From Pseudomonadota bacterium (GTDB lineage: Bacteria > Pseudomonadota > Gammaproteobacteria > Burkholderiales > Sulfuriferulaceae): 64,000 nucleotides of DNA. Within the stretch, counting starts at the first letter, position 1, and every line of letters starts with the position of its first letter. The notes under the pieces were generated by a model, which had not been told where the DNA came from, made no database searches, and was given only the letters and a program-made list of their open reading frames with translations. Made by a program: the position numbers and the translations under genes. The stretch is taken from contig JAJYYK010000006.1 of assembly GCA_021801025.1 (NCBI GenBank), positions 62,001 to 126,000 of the forward strand, given 5' to 3'. Of this stretch, positions 46,738 to 56,950 are shown in pieces.

Positions 46738-46816
46738 AGCTCGTAATCTATATTTGTTCAGGATGAATGTCAAATTTCTAAAACAGAAGCTGCTTGACGG
46801 TATATCTGTTTCTTGT

Positions 46817-47467
46817 CTAAGCCAGATAGTTAAACAAGTCAGTTGGCTGCGCGATAGAACCATCGGCATACCAGGTGTAAGGATCATCATTGGGGCCGAT
46901 ATAACCGTATTCCGCAATCAATGCAGGCATTCCGCAAGCATGGGCAGCGGTGATATCCCGTTCGGCATCTCCGATGTAAACACAGGTATTTGCAGGAAGA
47001 TTGATTTGTGCGCAAGCAGCGAGCAGGGGGTCAGGATGGGGTTTGCTGCGAGCACAGGTGTCACCGGTGATGACACAGGCCGCACGTTGGTCTAAACCCA
47101 TTTGGTCAAGCAATGGGGCGGTAAGCCAACCGGGTTTGTTGGTGACGATTCCCCATGGTATGCCACGCATTTCGAGTTCATCAAGCACTTCCATCATGCC
47201 AGGGAAAAGCTGGCTGTACTGGTTGCCGTGGCTTTCAAACAATGCCAGGTATTCACTGCGAAGTTCGGTGTATGCCGGGTGGTCGTCGCCGATACTGAAA
47301 CCAATCTGCAATAAACCTGCGGTGCCATGCGAAGCATAGGGTCTTATCAGGTCGAAGGGCATCTCGATCAGCCCATGCATGGCGCGTTGTTGATTGAGCA
47401 CCCAAGCCAGGTCGGGAGCCGTATCGACGAGCGTACCGTCAAGGTCAAACAGGATGGCTTCAAGCAT
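46817..47467 (-). CDS. gph: Phosphoglycolate phosphatase
   Basis: This 216-residue HAD hydrolase has motif [11 protein letters not shown] with both catalytic aspartates, motif II VTNKP, and motifs III/IV around SKPHPDPLL and YIGDAERDI. It dephosphorylates 2-phosphoglycolate, a by-product of DNA repair and, in autotrophs, of RuBisCO. It overlaps the ubiG stop by eight bases, the standard ubiG-gph pair of betaproteobacteria. Confidence 0.92.
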   Translation of the reverse strand: MLEAILFDLDGTLVDTAPDLAWVLNQQRAMHGLIEMPFDLIRPYASHGTAGLLQIGFSIGDDHPAYTELRSEYLALFESHGNQYSQLFPGMMEVLDELEMRGIPWGIVTNKPGWLTAPLLDQMGLDQRAACVITGDTCARSKPHPDPLLAACAQINLPANTCVYIGDAERDITAAHACGMPALIAEYGYIGPNDDPYTWYADGSIAQPTDLFNYLA

Positions 47468-48158
47468 TTCGACGGCAGGCCATGAGGTAATTAACGTCGG
47501 TATTTGTACCCAATGCGTAATGTTTACGTATGGGGTTATAGCTCATGCCGCTGAGATACTGGGTATCCAGACCGAATTCACGCGCGTGACGTGCCAGTTC
47601 CGCAGGGGTGATGAATTTTGCGTAACTGTGCGTGCCACGCGGCAGTAAATTCAGCAAATATTCCGCTCCGACGATGGCGTATAAAAAAGATTTGGTATTG
47701 CGGTTAAGCGTGGAGAAGAAAACCCAGCCTCCTGGTTTGACCAGCGTGGCGCAGGCATGTACGACGGAAGCCGGGTCTGGCACATGTTCAAGCATTTCCA
47801 TGCAAGTGATGACATCAAAGCTGGCTGGTTGTTGTTCAGCCAGGGTTTCGACGGCGATGAGCTGGTAATTGACTTGTGCGCCCGATTCCAGAAGGTGAAG
47901 CCGGGCAATTTTAAGCGATTTTTCAGCTAAGTCGATACCTGTGACTTGAGCGCCACGTTGCGCCATTGATTCTGACAAAATCCCGCCGCCGCAACCCACG
48001 TCCAGCACATTTTTACCTGCTAATCCCGCATGTTGATCGATAAAATCCAGTCGCAACGGGTTAATGTCATGCAGGGGTTTGAATTCGCTGTTGGGATCCC
48101 ACCATTTGTTCGCCAGTGCACTGAATTTGTCGATTTCTATGGGGTCGCTATTTAGCAT
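47460..48158 (-). CDS. ubiG: Ubiquinone biosynthesis O-methyltransferase
   Basis: The 232-residue SAM methyltransferase catalyses both O-methylations in ubiquinone synthesis. Motifs are [20 protein letters not shown] (UbiG-specific), [16 protein letters not shown] (SAM binding, about 55-70) and [11 protein letters not shown]. The length fits the family. Gene overlap with gph implies coupled translation. Confidence 0.95.
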   Translation of the reverse strand: MLNSDPIEIDKFSALANKWWDPNSEFKPLHDINPLRLDFIDQHAGLAGKNVLDVGCGGGILSESMAQRGAQVTGIDLAEKSLKIARLHLLESGAQVNYQLIAVETLAEQQPASFDVITCMEMLEHVPDPASVVHACATLVKPGGWVFFSTLNRNTKSFLYAIVGAEYLLNLLPRGTHSYAKFITPAELARHAREFGLDTQYLSGMSYNPIRKHYALGTNTDVNYLMACRRNA

Positions 48159-48298
48159 GCTGTCTCCTGACTATTCCAGTTCAAAATAAAAACAAGCATC
48201 ATTTTAGCTTTGTTTTCAATCTGTTGACATGTGATTTGTATTGTGCTGTCATCAGGCTCATTCTCATCACCTTGTGATTGCTTCTGTTTGAACCAGAA

Positions 48299-49240
48299 TT
48301 ACACCTGGGCACCGTTAGCACTGACTTCTGCTTTGGTGGTGCTTTTAAGAAAATGTTCACGTTTGACGCCGAACATGAGCAATAGGGGTGAGGCCACCAG
48401 GACAGAGGAATAGATGCCGAACAGGATGCCAATCGTCAGTGCGAGGGCAAAATTATGTAATGCGTCGCCACCGAAAAACAACATTGACAGTACCATGGTT
48501 TCAGTCATGCCATGTGTAATGATGGTGCGGCTCATGGTGGTGGTGATTGCATTGTCGATAATTTGAGGAATGGTCGCTTTCCTCATTTTGCGCAAATTTT
48601 CACGAATACGATCGAACACCACCACGGATTCGTTGACAGAGTAACCCAGCACAGCCAAGATGCCGGCCAGCACCGTCAGATTGAATTCCCACTGAAAAAA
48701 AGCAAAGCAACCGAGGATGATGACCACGTCATGGACGTTGGCGATGATGGCCGCCAGGGCAAAACGCCATTCAAAGCGTAGCGCAAGATAAAGCAGAATA
48801 CCACCGGCCACCACCATCAACGCAAGCGCGCCGTTATTATACAATTCACTACCGACTTGAGGGCCTACGAAATCTACACGCTTGGGTGTGACGGAGGCAT
48901 CCAGACTGTGCAGTGCAGTGATCACCGCGTCGCTGGATTTACTGTTACCCATGTTGCCGTGTAATGGCAAGCGGATAAGTACATCATTGCTGGCGCCGAA
49001 AACTTGTACAGAGGCATCCTTGATGCGTGCTTGTTCAAGGGTTTGACGCACCTGGTCAATGTTGGCAGGCTGATTAAACGTTACTTCAATCAGTGTGCCA
49101 CCAGTGAAATCAATCCCCAAATTGAGTCCTCTTGCCGCCAGGGCCCAGATCGCGAATAAAAAAGTGATCAGCGAAATGGCGGTGGTGATTTTCCCATAGC
49201 GCATGAAAGGGATGTCGTGTTTGATGCGGAAAAACTCCAT
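48299..49240 (-). CDS. secF: Protein translocase subunit SecF
   Basis: The 313-residue RND-superfamily membrane protein has six spans and one large periplasmic loop. It uses the proton gradient with SecD to pull proteins out of SecYEG. Motifs include LGIDFTGGTLIEV near residue 40 and AVLGYSVNESVVVFDRIREN near 200. It follows secD by 15 nt and ends the yajC-secD-secF operon. Confidence 0.95.
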   Translation of the reverse strand: MEFFRIKHDIPFMRYGKITTAISLITFLFAIWALAARGLNLGIDFTGGTLIEVTFNQPANIDQVRQTLEQARIKDASVQVFGASNDVLIRLPLHGNMGNSKSSDAVITALHSLDASVTPKRVDFVGPQVGSELYNNGALALMVVAGGILLYLALRFEWRFALAAIIANVHDVVIILGCFAFFQWEFNLTVLAGILAVLGYSVNESVVVFDRIRENLRKMRKATIPQIIDNAITTTMSRTIITHGMTETMVLSMLFFGGDALHNFALALTIGILFGIYSSVLVASPLLLMFGVKREHFLKSTTKAEVSANGAQV

Positions 49241-49255
49241 AATGATAGACCTTGA

Positions 49256-51070
49256 TTAGATGGATATGCTGGCAAGTCGAACACGCCGGCCATAGGTAAG
49301 GTTAGCCAGTGCACGTGAAATGGTCACCGCGCTGAACATGGAAGTGACGATGCCCAAACAAAATACCATCGCAAAGCCGCGCACGGAGCCCGATCCAAGC
49401 CAAAACAGGGCAACACCCGCGATCAATGTGGTGATGTTGGAATCAAGAATGGTACCCCAGGCCCGCTCGTAGCCAGCATGAATGGCCGCTTGTGGTGAAC
49501 TGCCATTGCGTAACTCTTCCCGAATGCGCTCATTGATGAGCACGTTGGCATCGATGGCCATGCCCAGCGTAAGTGCAATACCGGCCATGCCGGGCAAAGT
49601 GAGTGTGGCTTGCATCAAGGACAATAAGGCCACCAGTAACAAGCCGTTGGCCGTCAACGAGAGTGCTGCAAACAGACCGAACATACGGTAATAGAAGATC
49701 ATAAAGCTGATCACCGCCACAAATCCCCACAGATTGGCGTGAAACCCCTTGCGGATATTGTCGCTGCCGAGGCTGGGGCCGACAGCACGTTCTTCAACGA
49801 TATTCATCGGCGCGGCCAGTGCGCCGGCGCGTAACAGCAAGGCGACTTCCGAAGCCTCTTCCGGCGAGTTCATGCCGGTAATTTGCACGCGCCCCCCATC
49901 AATTTCTTCCCGAATGACCGGTGCGGTGATGACTTCGGCTTTTCCTTTTTCAACGAGCAGGATGGCCATCCGTTTGCCCACGTTGTCATGGGTGATGTCA
50001 CGGAAAATGCGGGCACCCCGTGAATCGAAATTCACGTGTACGGCGGCTTGACCCGATTGCTGATCAAAACCCGGTGAGGCATCGGTAATGTAGTCGCCCG
50101 TGAGCAAAACTTCTTTGTGAACCAGAATCGGTGTGCCATTGCGCTCGGTGTAAAGATCGTCATCAAAGGGTACCTGGCCTTGTGCGGCGGCAGCGATGTC
50201 GTGAATATCGTCAACCAGACGTATTTCCAGGGTAGCGGTGCGACCAAGAATCTCTTTGGCTTTGGCCGTGTCTTGTACGCCCGGAAGTTCTACCACTACG
50301 CGGTCAGCGCCCTGTTGCTGGATGAGCGGTTCGGCCACACCCAGTTCATTGACCCTGTTGCGTAAGGTCGTGATGTTTTGTTGCACGGCATTGTCTTGCA
50401 AATGTTTTAAAGCATCGGCGCGCAAATCGGCTTGCAGGATAAAGTCACCATTGTTGCCTTGTTCGGTTAACAAAAGGTCTGGAAAGTTTTTGGTAATCAG
50501 TGTATTGGCAAGCCCCCTCGTGGCGGCGTCAGAAAAATGCAGGATAATTTCCTGTGAAGTATTGGTGATGTCAGAGTAATGAATTTTCTGATCGCGCAAT
50601 TGGCTGCGGATGTCACTTGTATTGCGTTGTATGGCTTTGCCAAGAGCAGCTTGCATATCAACTTGAAGCAGAAAATGCACGCCGCCCCGCAGATCCAGGC
50701 CCAGATACATCGGTTTTGCGCCGATTGCGCTGAGCCACGCCGGTGAAGCAGAGATGAGGTTCAGCGCAACGCTGTACCCGTTACCGAAACGGCTTTCGAG
50801 CACGTCCTTGGCTTTCAGTTGTGAATCCGTATTGGACAAAGCCACGACGACGCTGTTGCCACTGAGATTGACGCTGGTGTAGTTGACTTGCGCTGCATGC
50901 AACTCATCAATAATTTGTTGCGCTAGCAAAGCATTTGCTTTGGCGGCATTGCCGTCAGGCGAAACTTGTACGGCGGGAGATTCACCATAAAGATTGGGCA
51001 GGCTGTATAACACACCCAACAGAAGGATGGCAAAAATCAGCAGATTTTTCCAGAGCGGAAATCGGTTCAT
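49256..51070 (-). CDS. secD: Protein translocase subunit SecD
   Basis: The 604-residue partner of SecF has six spans and a large periplasmic domain. Conserved segments are MYLGLDLRGGVHFLLQVDM (about 120), GATLEIRLV-like GRTATLEIRLVDD (about 280), and AGIALTLGMAIDANVLINER in the fourth span, which contains the key Asp. The gene lies between yajC and secF. Confidence 0.96.
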   Translation of the reverse strand: MNRFPLWKNLLIFAILLLGVLYSLPNLYGESPAVQVSPDGNAAKANALLAQQIIDELHAAQVNYTSVNLSGNSVVVALSNTDSQLKAKDVLESRFGNGYSVALNLISASPAWLSAIGAKPMYLGLDLRGGVHFLLQVDMQAALGKAIQRNTSDIRSQLRDQKIHYSDITNTSQEIILHFSDAATRGLANTLITKNFPDLLLTEQGNNGDFILQADLRADALKHLQDNAVQQNITTLRNRVNELGVAEPLIQQQGADRVVVELPGVQDTAKAKEILGRTATLEIRLVDDIHDIAAAAQGQVPFDDDLYTERNGTPILVHKEVLLTGDYITDASPGFDQQSGQAAVHVNFDSRGARIFRDITHDNVGKRMAILLVEKGKAEVITAPVIREEIDGGRVQITGMNSPEEASEVALLLRAGALAAPMNIVEERAVGPSLGSDNIRKGFHANLWGFVAVISFMIFYYRMFGLFAALSLTANGLLLVALLSLMQATLTLPGMAGIALTLGMAIDANVLINERIREELRNGSSPQAAIHAGYERAWGTILDSNITTLIAGVALFWLGSGSVRGFAMVFCLGIVTSMFSAVTISRALANLTYGRRVRLASISI

Positions 51071-51108
51071 AGGGGCTCTTTTATTGATGGGTGGCGCAGG
51101 CAGGCGAT

Positions 51109-51432
51109 TTACAGGTCTTTGTAGGTGCCTTTTGGCAACATGGATTGTATGGCCGTTTTTTGAATGTGGGTGATGACCCCTTCGGCAATTTCAAGGTCAA
51201 TGAACTGCTCCCCCACTTTTACGACGCGGCCCACTTGACCGCCTGTGGTGATAATTTCATCGCCTTTTTGCAGGCTGCCAATCATTTTGTTTTGTTCTTT
51301 GGTGCGATTCATCTGTGGGCGAATAATCATCACCCAAAACAGCAGAAAAATCACAACCAGCGGTAAAAAACTGATTAAGCTGTCCGTAGTGCTGGGTGTT
51401 CCGGTGCTGGCTAATGCATTGGTAATGAACAT
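51109..51432 (-). CDS. yajC: Preprotein translocase subunit YajC
   Basis: The 107-residue protein has one membrane span (about 22-40; FLPLVVIFLLFWVMIIRPQ) followed by the family phrase KGDEIITTGGQVGRVVKV. It associates with SecDF. The ATG at 51432 has GGAG seven bases upstream, better than the ATG at 51444. It precedes secD by 38 nt. Confidence 0.93.
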   Translation of the reverse strand: MFITNALASTGTPSTTDSLISFLPLVVIFLLFWVMIIRPQMNRTKEQNKMIGSLQKGDEIITTGGQVGRVVKVGEQFIDLEIAEGVITHIQKTAIQSMLPKGTYKDL

Positions 51433-51500
51433 AAACGACTCCATACAGGTTAAGTTGTGCTATGGATTATCCGGGTTTAAAACGCTCCATGCGCAAGATT

Positions 51501-52610
<1,110 letters not shown>

Positions 52611-52623
52611 TCATCTCTATCCT

Positions 52624-53655
52624 TTAAATTGTGGGTGCTCGTTCCAGCAGCATCGCATCGCCATAACTAAAAAAACGATAATTTTGGGCGATGGCGTGCG
52701 CGTAGGCTTGCCGTATAGCGTTTGTGCCAGAAAAGGCAGAAACCAGCATCAACAAGGTGGATTTCGGCAGGTGAAAATTGGTCAGTAAACGATCAACCAA
52801 TTGAAACCGGTAACCCGGTGTAATGAACAGGCGTGTGTCACCTGATCCTGCTTGCAATCGTCCATTGTGTGCGGCCGATTCTAATGCGCGCAGGCTGGTG
52901 GTGCCCACGGCCATGATGCGCCGGTTTTCTTCCCTGGCGAGGTTAATGGCATCGGCAGTGGCATCAGAAATAAGATAATGTTCGCTGTGCATGACATGGT
53001 CCGCCAGATTATCGACCCGTACCGGTTGAAATGTCCCCGCGCCCACGTGCAAGGTCAAATGAACACGTATCACACCGAGTTGGTCGAGCGTGTCCAGCAT
53101 GGTTTCATTAAAATGCAGGCCGGCAGTCGGCGCAGCCACAGCGCCGGGATGTTGCGCGTAAACGGTTTGGTAACGGGCTTCGTCTTCGGCTTCGGGTGAG
53201 CGCTCGATGTATGGCGGCAGCGGAAGCTGTCCGTGCTGTTCCAGCACAGATAGCACGGTGGTTCGGGTATCGAAACGCACATGATACAGGTCGTGTTCGC
53301 GTCCCAGGATCTGGATTTCTACATCGGCAATATGCAGATAAGAACCCGGTTTTGGGGCGTGGCTGGCACGGATGAAACAAAGGGCTTCGTGTTCGCCAAG
53401 CAGGCTTTCGATAAGCAATTCTACTTGACCCCCACTGGCTTTTTGCCCAAATAATCTTGCCTTGATGACGCGTGTGTCGTTGAACACCAGCACATCACCA
53501 GCACGCAAATGACTGGGCAAATGGGTGAAATGATCATCCGTCAGGCTGCTGCGCGAGGGATTAACGTGCAATAAACGGCTGGCATCGCGTTGAGCTCCCG
53601 GAAATTGCGCAATGAGGTGAGGGGGCAGGTCGAAATGAAAGTCTTGGGTGCGCAT
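52624..53655 (-). CDS. queA: S-adenosylmethionine:tRNA ribosyltransferase-isomerase
   Basis: The 343-residue enzyme transfers and isomerises the ribosyl group of SAM to preQ1-tRNA, making epoxyqueuosine. The motifs [14 protein letters not shown] at the start, [25 protein letters not shown] and [16 protein letters not shown] are characteristic. The start is the ATG at 53655 ([10 protein letters not shown]); the longer frame to 53742 runs through a repeat copy. It heads queA-tgt-yajC-secDF. Confidence 0.96.
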   Translation of the reverse strand: MRTQDFHFDLPPHLIAQFPGAQRDASRLLHVNPSRSSLTDDHFTHLPSHLRAGDVLVFNDTRVIKARLFGQKASGGQVELLIESLLGEHEALCFIRASHAPKPGSYLHIADVEIQILGREHDLYHVRFDTRTTVLSVLEQHGQLPLPPYIERSPEAEDEARYQTVYAQHPGAVAAPTAGLHFNETMLDTLDQLGVIRVHLTLHVGAGTFQPVRVDNLADHVMHSEHYLISDATADAINLAREENRRIMAVGTTSLRALESAAHNGRLQAGSGDTRLFITPGYRFQLVDRLLTNFHLPKSTLLMLVSAFSGTNAIRQAYAHAIAQNYRFFSYGDAMLLERAPTI

Positions 53656-53708
53656 GGAGAGTAAATAATTTAATCGTGCAGGTGAAAAAGCGTTAAAAGT
53701 GTCGATAT

Positions 53709-53730
53709 TATCCCGGATTTTGCATAAATT
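53709..53730. repeat. Solo copy of the palindromic-element end
   Basis: TATCCCGGATTTTGCATAAA then TT matches the left end of the element at 18716 with one mismatch. The similarity continues loosely for about 25 bases (AACACCTGCCATTGC against GACACGCGCCCTCGC). No partner end is seen on the other side; another repeat starts 50 bp away. Confidence 0.65.
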
Positions 53731-53781
53731 AACACCTGCCATTGCGCACCTGCTATTTGGGCAACCGTTTTTATCCTTTTC

Positions 53782-53882
53782 CCTTGCTGGTTTAAAACCC
53801 CGGCCTTCAGGTCGGCAGGAGCGCCGAACCCCGCTTTGACTAAATATCCACCGGCCTGAAGGCCGGTGACCTCATTGCTGGC
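53782..53882. repeat. Dispersed GC-rich palindromic repeat, copy 2
   Basis: This copy matches 5647-5727, with about 20 additional bases in the centre (TTTGACTAAATATCCACCGG). The palindromes CCGGCCTTCAGGTCGG and ACCGGCCTGAAGGCCGGT face each other. It resembles REP-type elements of intergenic regions. Confidence 0.75.
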
Positions 53883-54073
53883 GAGTTGGCGCTGCCTGTT
53901 AGCTCCCCGCTTACCTGTTTGGGTTTGATGTGAGAGATGAATCATTGCACCGTGCTTTCATAGAATCTGTTCAGGCACACAATACGTTGTTCAATGATTC
54001 CGTAGACGCGGGTGATCATTCGGATCAGAATACGCAAATAACACTATTTGATTAATCCTTAAAAGGAACGGTT

Positions 54074-54445
54074 ATGTCACACACGCACGCCATTGTTTGG
54101 ATAGATCATGCCGAAGCCCATATCATCGGTATTAACCCTGATGATGTGGAAAACTCAGTCATAAAACCAGCCCAACCTCCTCATCACTTGCGCAAAGGAT
54201 CTGGTCGCGTGCCAGAAGATCAACATTATTATCATGAGGTCGTTGAAGCGCTACGCGGCATAAAAGAGATCGTCATTGTCGGCCCATCTGATGCAAAATT
54301 AAATTTAATCAAGCATATACATAAGCATGATCACGATCTTGTCGCCAATATTGTTGGGGTGGAGACTGTGGATCACCCCTCGGACGCACAGTTGCTTGCC
54401 TATGCACGCAAATATTTCAAAATAGCCGATGCAATGTTGCCGTAG
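54074..54445 (+). CDS. Conserved small protein ('translational machinery protein' family)
   Basis: The 123-residue protein starts MSHTHAIVWIDHAEAHIIGI, has a His-rich loop (PPHHLRKGSGRVPEDQHYYH) and ends in an alpha/beta part with EIVIVGPSDAKLNLIKHIHK and GVETVDHPSDAQLLAYARKYF. Proteins of this kind are annotated 'translational machinery protein' and resemble the eRF1/Pelota N-terminal-like fold, but the role is not established. AAAAGGA precedes the start. It stands alone between repeats and an empty spacer. Confidence 0.75.
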   Translation: MSHTHAIVWIDHAEAHIIGINPDDVENSVIKPAQPPHHLRKGSGRVPEDQHYYHEVVEALRGIKEIVIVGPSDAKLNLIKHIHKHDHDLVANIVGVETVDHPSDAQLLAYARKYFKIADAMLP

Positions 54446-54811
54446 CACATTATGACAGGTTGGGGTTGCGCTTGCCTGTGTCGGGCGGGTTGACGGATGA
54501 TACACGCACCTTTTTCCTGAAAAGCCCGGCACACCTTGGCAGCGGCCTGAAGCAATAAAGCTGGCAATAAGCTCGTCATCCATGCGGTCGATGGATATTC
54601 CGTTGGGAAGGCGTGCATGCCTTTTCCGGTCACGCCGTATATCACGCCGGCTTTCGCCTGAGCGTCGCGTTTCTGACGCGCTGAAGGAAGGGGGCTTAAA
54701 CTGGCAAGGAATTTTGATAAACGGATGCTGGACTCAATTTTCAGGTCCAATTTGAATCCATGTATGCGAATCAGGCTATAATTGACGTCAATGTCATTTT
54801 TGGTTGCAGCC
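54446..54811. other. 366-nt spacer before hemN
   Basis: No supported gene. A 149-codon minus-strand frame (54400-54849) overlaps both neighbours and has no family resemblance. The last 60 nt contain a likely hemN promoter and palindrome. Confidence 0.45.
54752..54792 (+). promoter_or_regulatory. Putative hemN promoter with palindrome
   Basis: TATAAT (54777-54782) is a perfect -10 box; TTGAAT (54752-54757) is a possible -35 with a long 19-bp spacer. The perfect 12-bp palindrome ATTGACGTCAAT (54781-54792) overlaps the expected transcription start, a position suited to a repressor. Confidence 0.5.
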
Positions 54812-56182
54812 ATGTCTTTTGATGCCCATTTGTTAGAAAAATACAGCAAGCCTGGTCCACGCTACACCTCTTATCCTACTGCACCTTATTTCAGTCCTGA
54901 ATTTGGCCAGGCGGAGTGGGGGGCGGAACTGCGTGCTACACAAGACTCCGGGCGCGACTTGTCGCTGTATGTGCACATCCCGTTTTGCGATACCCTGTGT
55001 TATTACTGCGGTTGCAACATGGTGGCCACACGTAATTACGCACGCGCTACAGCCTATTTGGAACCTTTGTTTGCTGAAATTGATCACGTGGCTGGCTTGA
55101 CTGCACCGGGCAGACTGGTGAGGCAAATTCATTGGGGTGGCGGCACACCGACTTATTTGCACCCTGATGACATACGGCGACTGTTTGCCCATATTCAGTC
55201 GTGGTTTACTATCGCCAGTGACGCAGAAATTGGTTGTGAAGTGGATCCTCGCGAGTTGACTGCCGGGCATGTGCAGGCACTGGCGGATTGCGGATTCAAC
55301 CGCCTGAGCCTGGGTGTGCAGGAACTGGATGCGACAGTTCAGCAAGCGGTCAACCGGGTGCAACCGGAAGCACTGATTCGCGAAACTTATGGCTGGATGC
55401 GTGCGGCGCATGTGGACAGCATCAATATGGATTTGATGGTGGGCTTGCCCCACCAAACTGTGGCGGGTTTTTCTCATACTTTGGATCGGGTGATTGACAT
55501 GGCACCGGATCGCCTGGCGGTGTTCAGTTATGCGCACGTGCCGTGGATGAAAAAGCATCAAACTTTAATTCCAGAGGCGCAGCTGCCCGACTTGCCGACA
55601 CGGATCGCTTTACAACAATTGCTACTGGAACGTTTGACAGGCGCGGGCTATGTGTATATCGGCATGGATCACTACGCCAAACCGGATGACGAACTGGTCA
55701 TTGCCCAGCGCAACAAGACGCTGTACCGCAATTTCCAGGGTTACACGACGCACAAGAACTGCGACATCATGGCTTTTGGGGTGTCCGCCATCAGTCAGAC
55801 CGATCAGGTGTATGTGCAAAATGCCAAGGATTTAAAAATTTATCAGCAATTGGCCACCCGGGACGGTTTGGCTACTGAACGCGGTTTGCGGATCAGCAAG
55901 GAAGATCGCCTGCGGCGCGATGCCATTGTGCGCATCATGTGTGACCTGGAACTGGATGGAGAGGCTTTTTCGCGTCTGTGGGACATCGACTTTGCAACCC
56001 ATTTTGCTGATGCGCTCAGTCAGATGGCGCCGATGCAAGCTGATGGCTTGCTGGAGCGTGAAGGCTTGATGTTGAAGGTGACAGAGACAGGCCGGTTGTT
56101 TTTACGCAATATTGCCATGTGTTTCGACGCTTATTTGCACACCGAAACCACAATTCAGCCACGTTATTCCAAAACCTTATGA
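54812..56182 (+). CDS. hemN: Oxygen-independent coproporphyrinogen III oxidase
   Basis: The 456-residue radical SAM enzyme decarboxylates coproporphyrinogen III without oxygen in haem synthesis. The cluster motif is CDTLCYYCGC (C-x3-C-x2-C-x-C, about 60-70), followed by IHWGGGTPTYL and the HemN-specific GPRYTSYPTAPYF at residues 17-29. I start at the ATG at 54812, because the -10 box would leave the ATG at 54791 almost without leader. The stop overlaps the next gene as ATGA. Confidence 0.94.
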   Translation: MSFDAHLLEKYSKPGPRYTSYPTAPYFSPEFGQAEWGAELRATQDSGRDLSLYVHIPFCDTLCYYCGCNMVATRNYARATAYLEPLFAEIDHVAGLTAPGRLVRQIHWGGGTPTYLHPDDIRRLFAHIQSWFTIASDAEIGCEVDPRELTAGHVQALADCGFNRLSLGVQELDATVQQAVNRVQPEALIRETYGWMRAAHVDSINMDLMVGLPHQTVAGFSHTLDRVIDMAPDRLAVFSYAHVPWMKKHQTLIPEAQLPDLPTRIALQQLLLERLTGAGYVYIGMDHYAKPDDELVIAQRNKTLYRNFQGYTTHKNCDIMAFGVSAISQTDQVYVQNAKDLKIYQQLATRDGLATERGLRISKEDRLRRDAIVRIMCDLELDGEAFSRLWDIDFATHFADALSQMAPMQADGLLEREGLMLKVTETGRLFLRNIAMCFDAYLHTETTIQPRYSKTL

Positions 56183-56922
56183 TGGAAGAAATGCTGGTAT
56201 TGCGCTTATCCAAGCTGATGGCGCAACGCGGCCTGTGCTCACGCCGTGAGGCAGACGTTTACATTGAGCGTGGCTGGGTGAAGGTGAACGGCGTCATCGT
56301 TGATGTGCCCGGCTCCAAAGTGTTGCCGGATTGCGTGATTGAACTCAGTACGGAAGCGCAACGAGAGCAGGGCAACAGCATCACTATCCTGCTGCACAAA
56401 CCAGTAGGTTTTGTTTCGACACAGGCCGAACACGGCTATGCCAGTGCGAGTGACTTGATTACACAAGCGAACCACTGGACGGAAGATGCTTCCCGGCGGC
56501 AATTCACCAATCAGCATACCTGGAATCTGGCAGCGGCCGGGCGGTTGGACATTGATTCGACTGGCTTGCTGGTGCTTACGCAGGATGGGCGCGTCGCGCG
56601 ACAACTGATTGGAGAAGATTCCGAAGTTGAAAAAGAATATCTGGTGCGCGTGCAGGGTAACCTGAGTCCTACGGGACTGGCGCTGCTCAATCATGGCCTG
56701 ATGCTGGATGACGTACCGCTTAAACCCGCCAAAGTCCGCTGGCAAAACCGCGATCAGCTAAGTTTTATTTTACGCGAAGGCAAAAAACGCCAGATACGCC
56801 GTATGTGCGAACTGGTGGGGCTGAACGTGATCGGCCTCAAACGCATCCGTATTGGGCGGGTGATGCTGGGTTATCTGCCGATGGGGCGCTGGCGGTATTT
56901 GACCGACCAGGAACAATTTTAG
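56179..56922 (+). CDS. rRNA pseudouridine synthase, RluF-like
   Basis: The roughly 247-residue enzyme has an N-terminal S4 domain (LRLSKLMAQRGLCSRREADV) and a RsuA/RluB/E/F-type catalytic domain with GRLDIDSTGLLVLTQDG (catalytic Asp). It ends EGKKRQIRRMCELVGL. The tail IGRVMLGYLPMGRWRYL is closest to RluF, which modifies U2604 of 23S rRNA, but RluB/RluE cannot be excluded. Three ATGs (56179, 56182, 56191) compete; 56179 overlaps the hemN stop. Confidence 0.88.
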   Translation: MMEEMLVLRLSKLMAQRGLCSRREADVYIERGWVKVNGVIVDVPGSKVLPDCVIELSTEAQREQGNSITILLHKPVGFVSTQAEHGYASASDLITQANHWTEDASRRQFTNQHTWNLAAAGRLDIDSTGLLVLTQDGRVARQLIGEDSEVEKEYLVRVQGNLSPTGLALLNHGLMLDDVPLKPAKVRWQNRDQLSFILREGKKRQIRRMCELVGLNVIGLKRIRIGRVMLGYLPMGRWRYLTDQEQF

Positions 56923-56950
56923 TGAAATTTTTAACAGAAAGAACCCCGAT

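Larger units (their letters stand above)
53656..54073. other. 418-nt divergent spacer rich in repeats
   Basis: No gene. It contains a solo element end (53709-53730) and the second copy of the palindromic repeat (53782-53882), one after the other. The remaining 190 nt should hold the promoters for queA and the gene at 54074. Confidence 0.6.

Noticed and set aside
54400-54849. 149-codon minus-strand frame
   Set aside because: It overlaps the ends of two plus-strand genes and the hemN promoter; the composition looks non-coding and no motif was found.
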